Shown here piece by piece: positions 28,592-39,098 of a DNA stretch of 64,000 nt (the first letter of the stretch is position 1; every line of letters begins with the position of its first letter). The stretch is from NCBI RefSeq assembly GCF_003577475.1, contig NZ_QPEP01000004.1, forward strand, positions 62,001-126,000, written 5' to 3'. The position numbers and the translations under genes are program-made. The notes below the pieces were generated by a model. The model was not told the DNA's origin. It ran no database searches and saw only the letters and a list, made by a program, of their open reading frames with translations. Origin of the DNA: Salinibius halmophilus. GTDB taxonomy: Bacteria > Pseudomonadota > Gammaproteobacteria > Pseudomonadales > Natronospirillaceae.

Positions 28592-31402
28592 ATGGATAGT
28601 ATTCGTTTAATAGCTTGCGCAGCATTTTCCTGCCTTGCACTAACAGCGTGTGACGAAACCGCTGGCGCTACTAGCGACCCCACGCCAACCACCTCCCCTA
28701 CTGCGATTACCACTGCAACACCAAGCGCCACACCCACCACGGTGGCTATTGTTAGCAGCGAGCCAGCCACAGCAGCACGCTCAATCGTTTACTTAAGTGG
28801 TATGGCAGCTGAAAGCATCAATGGCGACCAGCCAGTAAGCGAAGCGGTCATTAGCATTACCGTGAAAGACCAAGACTTAAATGGAGCAACACGCGAGCAG
28901 ACCTACACTGCAACAACAGATGACAGCGGTGCTTATGAAGTCCAGTTGCAAGACGTTGGCATCAGCGGCGAATATGAAACCTTTATTGAAGTCATCGCCC
29001 AAAAAGAAGGTTGGACCGATGGCATTAAGCGCTTAACCAGCTTTTCCATAGAAGATTCACAAACCGTTAGCGCAGACGTTGTGATGACGCCGGAACTAGT
29101 AACGGTACAAACAGTTCAAAGTGACGACATCCAGCTTGGCACCAGCGCCTCGCAAAACAATGAACTGAGATTTACAGTATTTAGCAAATCGAATGGCCAA
29201 AAATATATCGTCGCCGGGCAAGATGCCGCAATTGCTGCCGCGGCCAGCGGCGACAACCAACAGGTTGACGTTCGATTGCCAGTCAATGCACTAGATGACA
29301 ACGTAAATACAGTGATTGCCGGCATACAAGGCTTTACGCCTGCCGACCCGAATCAAGTACAGAGTTTCCCTGGGGAGTTCGTAGGCAATGGCGACCCAAG
29401 TTCAACAAATAATGGCGTAAGCTTTGCTGACAACGACGATTTATCCGATAACTACCGCCTTATTTCCACAGGCTTTGCACAAGTGCGCCTACAAGACCAA
29501 GACGGTAATGAACTAGCAATACAAGAAAGTGTTAGTGCGAGTGATACATCACCAAAAATCTTTCTTGCCCTAGACCCTGCAACTTACAGCACCATCACTG
29601 AAGATCGCAACCTCGACATAGATGGCATTCAAGTGCCAATTTTCATCTACCGAAAAGGCTGGGAATTTGCTGGAAATGGGACCTTGGTAGTTGATGGCGG
29701 TAGCGGCAACTATGTTACGTACACTGGCACACTTGAGAACATTGCCAACGAGACCGGCCTTTTTGTTGAACTGGCCATTACCCAAGGCAATCGCTGGATC
29801 CGCTGGGTAAACCTAGACTGGCCAGTGCAAGCTGATGGCACTGTTAGCACCGTTGACGTGTGCTTTCAGGCAAATGTCGCTTATGCCCCAGTGGCGGGTC
29901 GTGATGCAGAACCGTTTGAAGGCTATATCAACATAACCACGCCAGACGGCGGCCGCTTAAATAGTTATGTCGCCGCAGGCGCATTTAACTCTGGCCTACA
30001 AACCATGACCAGCGACCGCTTCGATACATCGCCAAATGAATGGCAACTCACCGCAGTGAATCGTTTAACTGGTGCGTTTGAGGAAATAGATACCAGCGCC
30101 ATATCTGAAGTTACTACCGGTGCAAACTGCAACAACCTCGGCAATATTCAACTGGTGAATCCAAACCAATGTATTGTTGAAGGCATTGTCAGTAAACAGA
30201 CCGATAGTGGTACAACAGGCCAAGGCGGTCAGCTTATCTCTATTAGCGCTGAGCGATACAACCGTCGAGTGATCACCGGCGCAACTGGCTATTATCAAGC
30301 CGCTATTCCTTGTGACACCGATGTTGAGATTGCCCCTGTTGGTGGTGAAGGCCAAACACTCGCAGCGGCAAGCAATACTGGTGTGAGTGAAGTCAATATT
30401 ACCTTCGAGAACATCAAACCAGTGATCGCCGGTGTCACAGCACCAAAAGAAGCACAGTTAACGAATAATGGTGCCACCATCAATATTGAGTACACCGCCT
30501 ACGACCTAGACAGTGATGACATTACCGTTACACTCACGTGCGAGGCCGCTACGAGCAACCTAGCTGCAGCGCCAGCATTCATTATGGAATCAGGCACCGA
30601 AAGCTGTACAGTGCAAGCCGCTGGTGACTACCAATGGACGCTTGAAGTTGAAGACGGGGTAAGCACTACAAGCAAAAGTGGCAAATTTACTGTTTATGCA
30701 CCCGAGCAAAACCGCCCACCAAGAGTCCGTCTCATCATGGCCAATGATGTACCACTACCTTGTACACGTAACACAAGTGGCACACTGGTTTGTGAGCAAG
30801 TCCTTCTGGCAGGTACCACCCAGGTGAGCTACGCCGCTATCGCTACCGACGGCAACGGCAATGCGATGACATATAGTTGGAACAATGCCACTGCCACAGC
30901 TAACAACACCCATGAACAAATCATCGACAGCTCGTTAGAAGTTGATTTACAGGTGACTGATAACCACCCAAACAATGCGTTAAGCGACACAGCTATCATT
31001 AATGTTGAAGTGAAAGCCAATGAGCCACCACAACTGCGCCAGCTATTTAACGCGAATGGTGATATTGCACTGACAGAGGTAGACGGCAATTATCAAAACA
31101 GTGAGGTCGTAAATTTCACTGCCATTGTCTTTGATCTAGAAGCGACAGAAGACATTACCCTCAGCGCCACACTGCAAACTGCCGGTTCCGATTCGGCAAC
31201 AACCGTTACTAACATTAGCAAAACAGCCACCAACCAACAGCGCAGCACATGGTCGATTCCCTTACCTGCAAACTCGTTGGTATCGGGAAGCAACCTATTA
31301 ACGGTGAGCATTAGCGACGGCACTAACAACACCACCATCAACCGCACCATCCCTATCCAAGCAGTCGGTAGCAATGATGGCACAACGGTAGTGTTCGACT
31401 AA
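28592..31402 (+). CDS. large surface lipoprotein with carboxypeptidase-regulatory-like and Ig-like domains
   Basis: 936 residues. The lipobox is ALTAC (Cys20), followed by a Thr/Pro/Ser-rich linker (about residues 28-50) resembling that of the 934-residue exported protein. A carboxypeptidase regulatory-like beta domain spans about 62-155 (PVSEAVISITVKD, TTDDSGAYEVQL). A middle region to about 600 is not assignable. At least three PKD/cadherin-like beta domains follow (KPVIAGVTAPKEAQL, NRPPRVRLIMAND, NEPPQLRQLFNANG). It is likely exposed on the cell surface. A good AAAGGA site precedes the ATG. The next lipoprotein gene starts 11 bp downstream, forming a two-gene operon. Confidence 0.7.
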   Translation: MDSIRLIACAAFSCLALTACDETAGATSDPTPTTSPTAITTATPSATPTTVAIVSSEPATAARSIVYLSGMAAESINGDQPVSEAVISITVKDQDLNGATREQTYTATTDDSGAYEVQLQDVGISGEYETFIEVIAQKEGWTDGIKRLTSFSIEDSQTVSADVVMTPELVTVQTVQSDDIQLGTSASQNNELRFTVFSKSNGQKYIVAGQDAAIAAAASGDNQQVDVRLPVNALDDNVNTVIAGIQGFTPADPNQVQSFPGEFVGNGDPSSTNNGVSFADNDDLSDNYRLISTGFAQVRLQDQDGNELAIQESVSASDTSPKIFLALDPATYSTITEDRNLDIDGIQVPIFIYRKGWEFAGNGTLVVDGGSGNYVTYTGTLENIANETGLFVELAITQGNRWIRWVNLDWPVQADGTVSTVDVCFQANVAYAPVAGRDAEPFEGYINITTPDGGRLNSYVAAGAFNSGLQTMTSDRFDTSPNEWQLTAVNRLTGAFEEIDTSAISEVTTGANCNNLGNIQLVNPNQCIVEGIVSKQTDSGTTGQGGQLISISAERYNRRVITGATGYYQAAIPCDTDVEIAPVGGEGQTLAAASNTGVSEVNITFENIKPVIAGVTAPKEAQLTNNGATINIEYTAYDLDSDDITVTLTCEAATSNLAAAPAFIMESGTESCTVQAAGDYQWTLEVEDGVSTTSKSGKFTVYAPEQNRPPRVRLIMANDVPLPCTRNTSGTLVCEQVLLAGTTQVSYAAIATDGNGNAMTYSWNNATATANNTHEQIIDSSLEVDLQVTDNHPNNALSDTAIINVEVKANEPPQLRQLFNANGDIALTEVDGNYQNSEVVNFTAIVFDLEATEDITLSATLQTAGSDSATTVTNISKTATNQQRSTWSIPLPANSLVSGSNLLTVSISDGTNNTTINRTIPIQAVGSNDGTTVVFD

Positions 31403-31413
31403 GGAGAGTGATA

Positions 31414-34400
31414 ATGAAAAAACTAATTTCTATTTCCGTATTGACGGCAGCCATTGTTGGCTGCCAACCAAGCTCGGTTGTGCAACCCGTAGCAGATGAG
31501 CCAACTGTGCAACCAGGTCAAACCGATGGCGCCGCTATTGAGCAACCCAAAGCACAAATGAACATAGCGTTTAGCTTTCCAGAAACAGCCAATGCAAGCG
31601 TTATTCAAAATGACACCACGCAGCTTAAGTTCACCGTATGGCAAGCGCGTGCCAGCACATGGCAAGATGCCTTCCCTTCAGAATACTTCGAAGATCCGGT
31701 CCAATCACTATCTCCTGATTCAGACTTTTCAATGGTGGCCGAAACATTGTTCGAGAGAGCATATATTTTAGATCGACTAATTCTGAACCACTCCAAGCCT
31801 ATCTATCAGATTACGCTAGATGCCGGTACAAACTCCGCTAGTGTAGAGTTGCCACCCGGTAACTACTTTTTAAATGCTGAGCAGGTGAATTCAGCCGGTG
31901 ATAGCTACTCAACAGGCAACATGCTAGCTGAGCTCAAAAGCGGAAGAAATGACGTGAAGCTTCGAATGCTCTCGGGCAGCTGGCAGTTTGTTGATGAGAA
32001 CAACCAACCTACCAACATCAACTTGGATATTCTAAGTCACGCGATCACCGACCTAAACGGCGATGATCAAGCAGACAAGGCGATTGACCAAATTGACTAC
32101 CTACCGAGCGCTAACTTATCGGGAATAACCTTTGGACAAGCAGGCGGAGGCGTAAAACTCAGTTCAGACTTTGTCGAATTAGACTTCAACACTAACAGTG
32201 GCACAGTAACACTCCCTAACACCAGCATTTGGGACTTTATTTCGACATATGAGGAATATCAAACGAATAGTAAAGCCCCCTATTTTAATGCAGTAGGTGT
32301 GTTCCAAGAATACCGCAGAGACGATAGTAGTACGGCGAGTGAGCGCTTTATAAACGAGAGCCACTTTGAACTGCTTAGTGTGCTTTATCACCAGTTTGAC
32401 ACTTTCGGCCATTGGGACGAGACATATTTTGATAAGCAGATTTACTTAACCACAGTCTCGCCAAGATTGACTTCCTACACCCCCCATAGCGGTGACTTTG
32501 ATGTCAGCTCTGCATACTCATCTGCCTATTACGCCGACGGACAGTCAATAGAAACGCTAACGGCGCGGGGCAGTATCCGCAGTACAATTGCTAATGACAA
32601 CAATCTGCTAAATAGCGATGGCACCCTGCCAGAGGGAGTATTCAAACCAGCGACCGTGGTAAACGGCAGTGAAATTACCGGCACCCTGTTGCAATGGTTA
32701 GTCGATAGTGACTACTCTCGCCCATCAATCATTGAGACGCCAGCGCTTCCTGACAACCCTCGAAACTCAGCGCCTCCCGTTAATTTCGATAAGTGGCAAC
32801 AAGCCTTCGTGACAGCTCAAGCCCTACCTGCCAGCACATCTGCTAGCCCTTTTGCCGACGGCCAGCAATGCACTAGTTTGACCAACTTAGAAAATTACTT
32901 GAACGAAGCAAATTATGTTTGGTTAAACGATACATGGGTGCCGGGCATCGTAAACCCATTAGGGCAATATAACTCAGAACTTCAAGCCTATGAGTATCCA
33001 GACTTAGACCAAGTGGCCGACGACGACACCGACCTCGTCGAAGTTGCCAGCGTTAGCACATTTAACGATACAGAAAACAGCTACTGGGAAGAGATCGACT
33101 ACACGGTTAGGTCAACTGCCACTAACTGGTATGCCGATGCGGTAACGGGTAAGTACTTTGATGGCTCAAACGTGGCACTTAACTTTCAGTTTGCGATATA
33201 CCGAACTGAAACGGGCGACTACCGCCGATTAGCCAGTGCCTCGGATATGCCAGAAGGTGAAAGCTGCGAGGTTCGAAACGAGTTGTATCAGAATTTTTGC
33301 GAGTTTGATATACCAACCGATACCAATGGAGATGGCACACTAACGTTTGCCGACGGCATTAATCAAACGCTTGTTAACGAAAACTGGGTACTCAATTGGA
33401 AAGCAACCGGTAGTCATATCCTGCTAGAAAATGCAGAACTAGGCGTATTTTTAGCCGCCATTGACGGCAGTGATGGTTGGGCTAAAAACGAGAATGGCAT
33501 TTGGCAAAAAGGCGAACAGCAAGCTTCCGTGCACGGTGCGACGGCTGAAGACTACCTCAATGGCATCGACACTGGGCTTGACTGGCTTAGCGAAGATATT
33601 ACGTACTATAACGCTAACAGTTTGCCTGAGTATTACTGCAATAACTTCTTTGACCTAGGTTGCACAGTAAATTTAGGCGACCATCGCGATTTAGATGGCG
33701 ATGGAGTCATTGAACCGGTTGAGATAAGTACAACTGCTATTGCAACCACAAGCAGCACAACTGAAAACGTATATTTATGCTGGCAAGATTTTCGAATGGT
33801 GGGAAGCAGCTTTGCCAATACAGTTAACTTTCCAGAGCCAAATCCACAACCTATGCCGGTATATGATGTTGCGCCGGTCACTGCAGTAGCAGACAACCAA
33901 AACGGTGACACCACAGGCAGTGCAATAACCATTAACACTGACTATGTTACCAACCCAGTGCACGAGCTTTTCAAGGCAACGCCAGGTTATAGCGAAACAG
34001 TGATTGCGACAGCGACTTTAGAGGTAAACAACGGTAGCTGGTATGAAGCACCTAGCTTTGCCTCTGAGTTAGTGCGCAATGGTGAGTTTGAAGAGTTTAC
34101 CACTCAGCTTACAAGCAACCCAATAGATGTAAGCAACGCGAACTTCATCGAACTCGCCGCAGAAGTAGAAGGCATTGGTGCTTGGCAACTGTATGCAGAT
34201 GAATGCGGCCCAGGCATAGGCCTGCAGATAAGAGATGCTGACACCGATGAGATTATTCACTCGGGCAGCGCGAAGAACCTAAAAGTCTATTTAAAACCGT
34301 CGGTAAACCGCATTTATATTGATTTGCGTGAGTTCTATTACGAGTGCGGGCCAGACTCGCTACTTGGAAAAATGGCGATGTCGAACGTGCGCTTGACGCT

Positions 34401-35991
34401 TAAGAACATAACGCCAAACCCATTAACTGGCCCTTGGCTACTAGGCTTTGCCATCGGGGGAGAACAATGCCAGGCTAGCGCTACAGGCGAGTTCTATGGT
34501 TTGTTCGACGTGCAGCTAAACGAGCCTGCTGAATACACTTTCAACAACGACTATGCCATTGCTTTTAGCATTGATGAAAATGCTCAGGCCAGCATGACAC
34601 TCACACAACCAGATGGCACCCAACACACAAGTAGCTACGCGGTACCAGATTGGCACAACGGCTTTCATTATTATGGCCTCACAGGCACTGAAAGCGCGTG
34701 TGAACACGACTTTATTGCAACCCGCTATGCCTCAGACAGCGACTATCTCTATGAGTTTGAAAACAGCGATGCCTTCGCGATGGTTGCAGAAAAGCTTGTA
34801 CGCAAAAAGCCGAGCACTAATACGCTCATCATTGCCACGACGGATGAAAATGATGTGCGGTTGTTCAATGCAATTAACGAGGGTAATTTCCTTCCAGGGT
34901 TAACGATTAAGACGTATTTAACTGACGATCCAGACGCTGAGTTAGATTTTAGTCTTGATGAGCTTATTAGTTACCCTGGATATGACTTTATCGTTACGAG
35001 CAACCCAGATATGTACGAGCTTCCTTGGCGCGCTCGCAACGTAACACTCAACCTCGCCGACCAGCCATTTAGCCAAGTACAGCTATTGGCAGCAACAGAC
35101 TATGCTGGTGAATTAACTGGCTTACCGATTGGCCAACCTCTGTATGGCTTAAGTTACCGGGTAGATGCCCTAAGCAACTTCACTAGTGTGCCAAGCAATT
35201 TGGCTGAGCTAACCTCGCTACTTAATGCCAACAGCACGATGCTAGCACCAATGTCTGTAGGAACCAGCAATCTGTTCAGCCATGAGGCGTTCCTCACCAT
35301 GCTCGCCGGCACAATGAGCGCAACTGAGCTTGAGCAGTTGCTAAATGGTCAAACTTGCTTTGATGTGGCAAATTGGCAAACAGCAATCACCGAACTACAA
35401 GCGCTGCAAGCGGCTAACTTGCTGCAGTCGGGTGCTAACCCTGTGGCCACAAGCATAGACGACTACCTGGACGAGCGAGAGATTGCCGCCATGTGGCTGC
35501 GCGGTGATACGGGCGTTTTACTCGGGCCAATTAGCTACCAACGGCTATCTACTCTATACAGCCCAGTACCGGGCAATGGCAGCCGTTATCATGCTGGCAA
35601 TATGCGCACGCTACATCCAATGATGGGGGGTAATGTGATTAACCAAGGCCGCTTATTGGCCTTTGTGCAAACACCTGCCTTTGCTGAGCTAGTGGCGAAT
35701 GTTCAAGGCTATTTACCAGCAATCGACCTGCCAAGCAGCAGCAATCGCACAGCACTGGGTACGCTAGTAGAAACGGCCATTGCGAATAACAACATTAGCC
35801 AAGACATCACCGAGCTACATTTGTCCACCAAAGCGCAACCTGCGATTGATTATTATTATAACCTCAACAATTTGCGTATCTTCGATGTGATGGCAGGCAA
35901 TTGGTCAATAGAAAACTTTGGCTATGAGTTTGAACGTTTCTTAGAGCTCAATGGAGTGCCGATGTGCGACCAGCAGTCAAGTCAACAATAA
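31414..35991 (+). CDS. giant lipoprotein with apparent C-terminal solute-binding-protein-like domain
   Basis: 1525 residues. The lipoprotein signal ends in AIVGC (Cys17). Residues up to about 1130 are beta-rich and unassigned, with scattered Asp-rich loops that look like calcium sites (DLNGDDQADK near 212, DTNGDGTLTFADG near 640, DLDGDGVIEPVE near 760). From about residue 1134 the pattern resembles type 1 sugar-binding proteins of ABC systems: NTLIIATTDENDVRLFNA, LTGLPIGQPLYGLSYRVDAL, IAAMWLRGDTGVLLGPISY and a GYLPA near the end. No permease or ATPase is nearby. The ATG at 31414 (AAGGAGAG 7 bp upstream) is chosen over a GTG at 31408. The assignment is by motif likeness only. Confidence 0.6.
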   Translation: MKKLISISVLTAAIVGCQPSSVVQPVADEPTVQPGQTDGAAIEQPKAQMNIAFSFPETANASVIQNDTTQLKFTVWQARASTWQDAFPSEYFEDPVQSLSPDSDFSMVAETLFERAYILDRLILNHSKPIYQITLDAGTNSASVELPPGNYFLNAEQVNSAGDSYSTGNMLAELKSGRNDVKLRMLSGSWQFVDENNQPTNINLDILSHAITDLNGDDQADKAIDQIDYLPSANLSGITFGQAGGGVKLSSDFVELDFNTNSGTVTLPNTSIWDFISTYEEYQTNSKAPYFNAVGVFQEYRRDDSSTASERFINESHFELLSVLYHQFDTFGHWDETYFDKQIYLTTVSPRLTSYTPHSGDFDVSSAYSSAYYADGQSIETLTARGSIRSTIANDNNLLNSDGTLPEGVFKPATVVNGSEITGTLLQWLVDSDYSRPSIIETPALPDNPRNSAPPVNFDKWQQAFVTAQALPASTSASPFADGQQCTSLTNLENYLNEANYVWLNDTWVPGIVNPLGQYNSELQAYEYPDLDQVADDDTDLVEVASVSTFNDTENSYWEEIDYTVRSTATNWYADAVTGKYFDGSNVALNFQFAIYRTETGDYRRLASASDMPEGESCEVRNELYQNFCEFDIPTDTNGDGTLTFADGINQTLVNENWVLNWKATGSHILLENAELGVFLAAIDGSDGWAKNENGIWQKGEQQASVHGATAEDYLNGIDTGLDWLSEDITYYNANSLPEYYCNNFFDLGCTVNLGDHRDLDGDGVIEPVEISTTAIATTSSTTENVYLCWQDFRMVGSSFANTVNFPEPNPQPMPVYDVAPVTAVADNQNGDTTGSAITINTDYVTNPVHELFKATPGYSETVIATATLEVNNGSWYEAPSFASELVRNGEFEEFTTQLTSNPIDVSNANFIELAAEVEGIGAWQLYADECGPGIGLQIRDADTDEIIHSGSAKNLKVYLKPSVNRIYIDLREFYYECGPDSLLGKMAMSNVRLTLKNITPNPLTGPWLLGFAIGGEQCQASATGEFYGLFDVQLNEPAEYTFNNDYAIAFSIDENAQASMTLTQPDGTQHTSSYAVPDWHNGFHYYGLTGTESACEHDFIATRYASDSDYLYEFENSDAFAMVAEKLVRKKPSTNTLIIATTDENDVRLFNAINEGNFLPGLTIKTYLTDDPDAELDFSLDELISYPGYDFIVTSNPDMYELPWRARNVTLNLADQPFSQVQLLAATDYAGELTGLPIGQPLYGLSYRVDALSNFTSVPSNLAELTSLLNANSTMLAPMSVGTSNLFSHEAFLTMLAGTMSATELEQLLNGQTCFDVANWQTAITELQALQAANLLQSGANPVATSIDDYLDEREIAAMWLRGDTGVLLGPISYQRLSTLYSPVPGNGSRYHAGNMRTLHPMMGGNVINQGRLLAFVQTPAFAELVANVQGYLPAIDLPSSSNRTALGTLVETAIANNNISQDITELHLSTKAQPAIDYYYNLNNLRIFDVMAGNWSIENFGYEFERFLELNGVPMCDQQSSQQ

Positions 35992-36032
35992 CTAGTTCAG
36001 CAATGATCTAGCAAACCAAACGCCCTACATAA

Positions 36033-36060
36033 CGCCGGCCCCTGTGCCGGTGTTTTTTTT
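36033..36060 (+). terminator. terminator of the two-lipoprotein operon
   Basis: CGCCGGC and GCCGGTG form a stem around a short loop, followed by eight T, about 40 bp after the stop of the giant lipoprotein gene. Confidence 0.88.
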
Positions 36061-36090
36061 GCCTACACTATAAAATAAAAAGGAATCATT

Positions 36091-37452
36091 ATGGCGATCA
36101 ACATCCTTCACCACGGCGCAGCCAGTGGCGTTACCGGCTCATGTCACGAACTGCAGCTCAGCACAGGGCGAAGCTTGTTGATTGATTGTGGCTTATTTCA
36201 GGGCAGCGAAGCGCGCAGCACACCAGAAATTGAGTTTGACGTGAGTACCATCGATGCCCTACTCGTGACACATTGCCATATCGACCACGTTGGGCGCATT
36301 CCATATTTATTAGCCGCCGGTTTTAATGGGCCCATTTTCGCAACACACGCCACAGCTAAACTGTTGCCACTTGTTATTCGTGATGCATTAAAAGTAGGCG
36401 CAACCGACAACGAGCGCTTAATCGAGCAAGTAATCGACCGCTTGCAAGACCGTCTAATTGGTCTGGAATATAATGAGTGGTTTATGCCAACTAATAATGC
36501 CCGCGCTCGCTTTCGCATGGCTGGGCACATACTTGGCAGCGCTTACATAGAAATCGACACAGACTACCAGCGAGTAGTGTTCTCTGGCGATCTAGGGGCA
36601 CCACACACCCCATTATTACCCGCCCCCTCCCCACTTGAATATGCCGACATACTGGTATTAGAAAGCACCTACGGCGACAAAAACCATAGCGACAGAGTTG
36701 GGCGAACTGCTAGGCTTAAGCGCTCGATCGAGCGTGCCTTTAAAGACAACGGCACCATATTAATACCTGCATTCTCAATTGGCAGAACACAAGAGCTGCT
36801 ATATGAACTAGAAGAGATTTTGCACAGCAGTGAACAGTGGGAGTATCTAGACATCATCGTCGACTCGCCACTGGCAGCCAAGTTTACCGACCAATACCGT
36901 GCATTGAGTTCGCTCTGGGACCAAGAAGCCAAACAACGGGTAAAATCCGGTCGCCACCCGCTATCGTTCGACCAGCTACTCACCATCAACAGCCATGACG
37001 AGCACCTAAAAACCATTGAATATTTGAAGAAAACCGGCCGAGCAGCCATCGTTATTGCAGCCAGTGGTATGTGTACAGGTGGGCGAATAGTGAATTATCT
37101 AAAGGCCTTACTACCCGACCCCAGAACCGATGTGCTCTTTGTTGGCTATCAAGCACAAGGCACGCCTGGGCGAGACATTCAACACTACGGCACAGGCGGC
37201 TGGGTAAAACTCGAGGGTAAAAAAATCAATATTGCCGCGCAAGTCACCACCATAAGCGGCTACAGCGCACACGCTGGGCAAGACGACTTAATTGGATTTG
37301 CCTGCAACACCAGCATTCCCGTGGGTCATATTAGGCTCGTTCATGGAGACTTATCTGCCAAGGAAGCACTGGCCAAGCAGCTTAGTACTAAGCTGCCCGA
37401 CTCAATCATAGAAGTGATTGTAGAACAGACTGTCTGGCGACCTGTTCAGTAG
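36091..37452 (+). CDS. MBL-fold beta-CASP RNA-processing-type hydrolase
   Basis: 453 residues. A metallo-beta-lactamase domain holds THCHIDHVGRIPYL (the HxHxDH zinc motif) and further metal ligands in MAGHILGSAYIE and VFSGDLG. The inserted beta-CASP domain has STYGDKNH and PAFSIGRTQELLYEL. The C-terminal RNA-specificity part has ASGMCTGGRIVNYL, YQAQGTPGRDI and SGYSAHAGQDDL. Relatives include CPSF73-like and KH-type nucleases. In bacteria this stand-alone form is probably a cytoplasmic RNase, substrate unknown. It starts at ATG 36091 after AAAAAGGAATC and is convergent with ugd. Confidence 0.9.
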   Translation: MAINILHHGAASGVTGSCHELQLSTGRSLLIDCGLFQGSEARSTPEIEFDVSTIDALLVTHCHIDHVGRIPYLLAAGFNGPIFATHATAKLLPLVIRDALKVGATDNERLIEQVIDRLQDRLIGLEYNEWFMPTNNARARFRMAGHILGSAYIEIDTDYQRVVFSGDLGAPHTPLLPAPSPLEYADILVLESTYGDKNHSDRVGRTARLKRSIERAFKDNGTILIPAFSIGRTQELLYELEEILHSSEQWEYLDIIVDSPLAAKFTDQYRALSSLWDQEAKQRVKSGRHPLSFDQLLTINSHDEHLKTIEYLKKTGRAAIVIAASGMCTGGRIVNYLKALLPDPRTDVLFVGYQAQGTPGRDIQHYGTGGWVKLEGKKINIAAQVTTISGYSAHAGQDDLIGFACNTSIPVGHIRLVHGDLSAKEALAKQLSTKLPDSIIEVIVEQTVWRPVQ

Positions 37453-37473
37453 CCTAACTAACAGGCAGTTAAC

Positions 37474-38643
37474 TTAGCTGTCGCTGCCAAACAAATCACG
37501 AGTATAAATTTTATCTGCCACATCGGCTAAGTCATCAGTCATGCGGTTGGCAATAATCACATCGCACTCCGCCTTAAACTTGGCGAAGTCTTTTTCAACA
37601 CGCGAGTTAAAGAATGTATCTTCTTCAAGCACCGGCTCATATACCACCACAGGTATACCCTTGGCTTTAATACGCTTCATCACGCCTTGAATCGCCGAAG
37701 CACGGAAGTTATCCGAGCCCGCCTTCATAACTAAGCGATAAATACCAACCACCTTAGGGTTGCGGGCCACTACGCTGTCTGAAATAAACTGCTTGCGTGT
37801 GGTATTGGCATCTACAATCGCTTGAATCATATTACTTGGTACATCGGCATAGTTAGCGAGCAACTGGCGAGTATCTTTTGGCAAGCAATAACCACCATAA
37901 CCGAAACTAGGGTTATTGTAGTGCTTGCCAATGCGAGGATCTAAGCCAACACCATCGATGATCTGACGCGCATCTAAGCCATGCGTTGCTGCATAGGTAT
38001 CTAGCTCATTGAAATACGCCACGCGCATTGCAAGGTAGGTGTTTGAGAACAGTTTAATGGCCTCTGCTTCCGTACTGTCGGTAAACAGAATTTCGGTCTC
38101 CTTTTTTACCGCCCCTTCTAAAAGTAGGTTGGCAAATACTTCCGCTCGTTCGCTGCGCTCGCCCACGATAATACGCGAAGGGTGCAGGTTATCGTAAAGC
38201 GCTTTGCCTTCACGTAGAAACTCTGGCGAGAACATTAGGTTTGGCGTGTTAAAACGCTCTACCGCTGATTTGGTATAACCCACTGGCACCGTCGATTTAA
38301 TCACCATCACAGCATTTGGGTTGACCGCCATCACGTCCTGAATCACAGCTTCTACAGAATTAGTGTTGAAGTAGTTGGTTTCTGGGTCGTAGTCGGTAGG
38401 GGTAGCAATCACCACAAAATCGGCGCCTTCGTAGGCATCGTTTTTGTTCAGCGTTGCTCGGAAATTGATCTTGCCCTCGGCCAAAAATGCTTCAATTTCC
38501 TTATCTTCTATTGGGCTCTTGCCTTGATTTAGCAAGTTTACCTTTTCCTCAATAATGTCTAGCGCCACAACCTCGTGGTGCTGACCCAACAACATTGCAT
38601 TCGACAAGCCAACATAGCCTGTTCCCGCCACAGCAATTTTCAT
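37474..38643 (-). CDS. ugd: UDP-glucose 6-dehydrogenase
   Basis: 389 residues, close to E. coli Ugd. The enzyme oxidises UDP-glucose to UDP-glucuronate using two NAD. The NAD site is [30 protein letters not shown] follows, and the catalytic cysteine sits in [15 protein letters not shown]. The ATG at 38643 is chosen because it starts the nucleotide-binding strand and AAAGGAAAGCG precedes it; a longer frame to 38670 lacks support. It is 16 kb from the polysaccharide locus but would feed the UDP-glucuronate epimerase there. Confidence 0.95.
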   Translation of the reverse strand: MKIAVAGTGYVGLSNAMLLGQHHEVVALDIIEEKVNLLNQGKSPIEDKEIEAFLAEGKINFRATLNKNDAYEGADFVVIATPTDYDPETNYFNTNSVEAVIQDVMAVNPNAVMVIKSTVPVGYTKSAVERFNTPNLMFSPEFLREGKALYDNLHPSRIIVGERSERAEVFANLLLEGAVKKETEILFTDSTEAEAIKLFSNTYLAMRVAYFNELDTYAATHGLDARQIIDGVGLDPRIGKHYNNPSFGYGGYCLPKDTRQLLANYADVPSNMIQAIVDANTTRKQFISDSVVARNPKVVGIYRLVMKAGSDNFRASAIQGVMKRIKAKGIPVVVYEPVLEEDTFFNSRVEKDFAKFKAECDVIIANRMTDDLADVADKIYTRDLFGSDS

Positions 38644-39098
38644 TCGCTTTCCTTTAACAATCATTTCCAACTAGCAAAGTGCCATTAAGCTATCACAAAA
38701 TTGTTACACGACCTATATGGACGAAAAAAGAGTAAGAGAAATCGTCTTTCTGCATAGATAGGCAATTTCTTATGATTATTTGTTCTATATCAATTAACAA
38801 GGCGCCACCGCGTTTCGAACACTGATTTATTACCACTCAAGAAACAAAAGCAACCATGCAACCGATCGCAGTTGCCGCTTATCTGCTAACAGAGTGTCAA
38901 AACTACCTACCCTTATAGCGTATTGCGCGACATTTTTTTTGTGACATGATAGCCAGCGTTCTTGTGATGCAAATCACACTTACTTGGTGACTTACCCGTT
39001 TCTTATGCGCTAGCCGCTGTTTTGGCTAGGCAAGCGGGCCCACCCAGTAGCGCGGCAACCGCCGCACCCTGTTTCTCTTACTTTTTAAAGGATTGATT
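38644..39098. other. 455-bp intergenic region with regulatory content
   Basis: No gene is visible. The left two-thirds is AT-rich upstream DNA of ugd. The right part carries a perfect CRP-type site (38963-38978) and the AAAGGA ribosome site of the next gene. A T9-type run near 38931-38940 lies upstream of the CRP site. Confidence 0.7.
38963..38978 (+). promoter_or_regulatory. perfect CRP/Vfr consensus site
   Basis: TGTGA-TGCAAA-TCACA matches all ten consensus positions. A weak -10-like TTATGC lies at 39003-39008, which would put the site centre near -44, close to a class II activator position. Its target would be the secreted protein starting at 39099. Binding and regulation are inferred. 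Confidence 0.65.
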
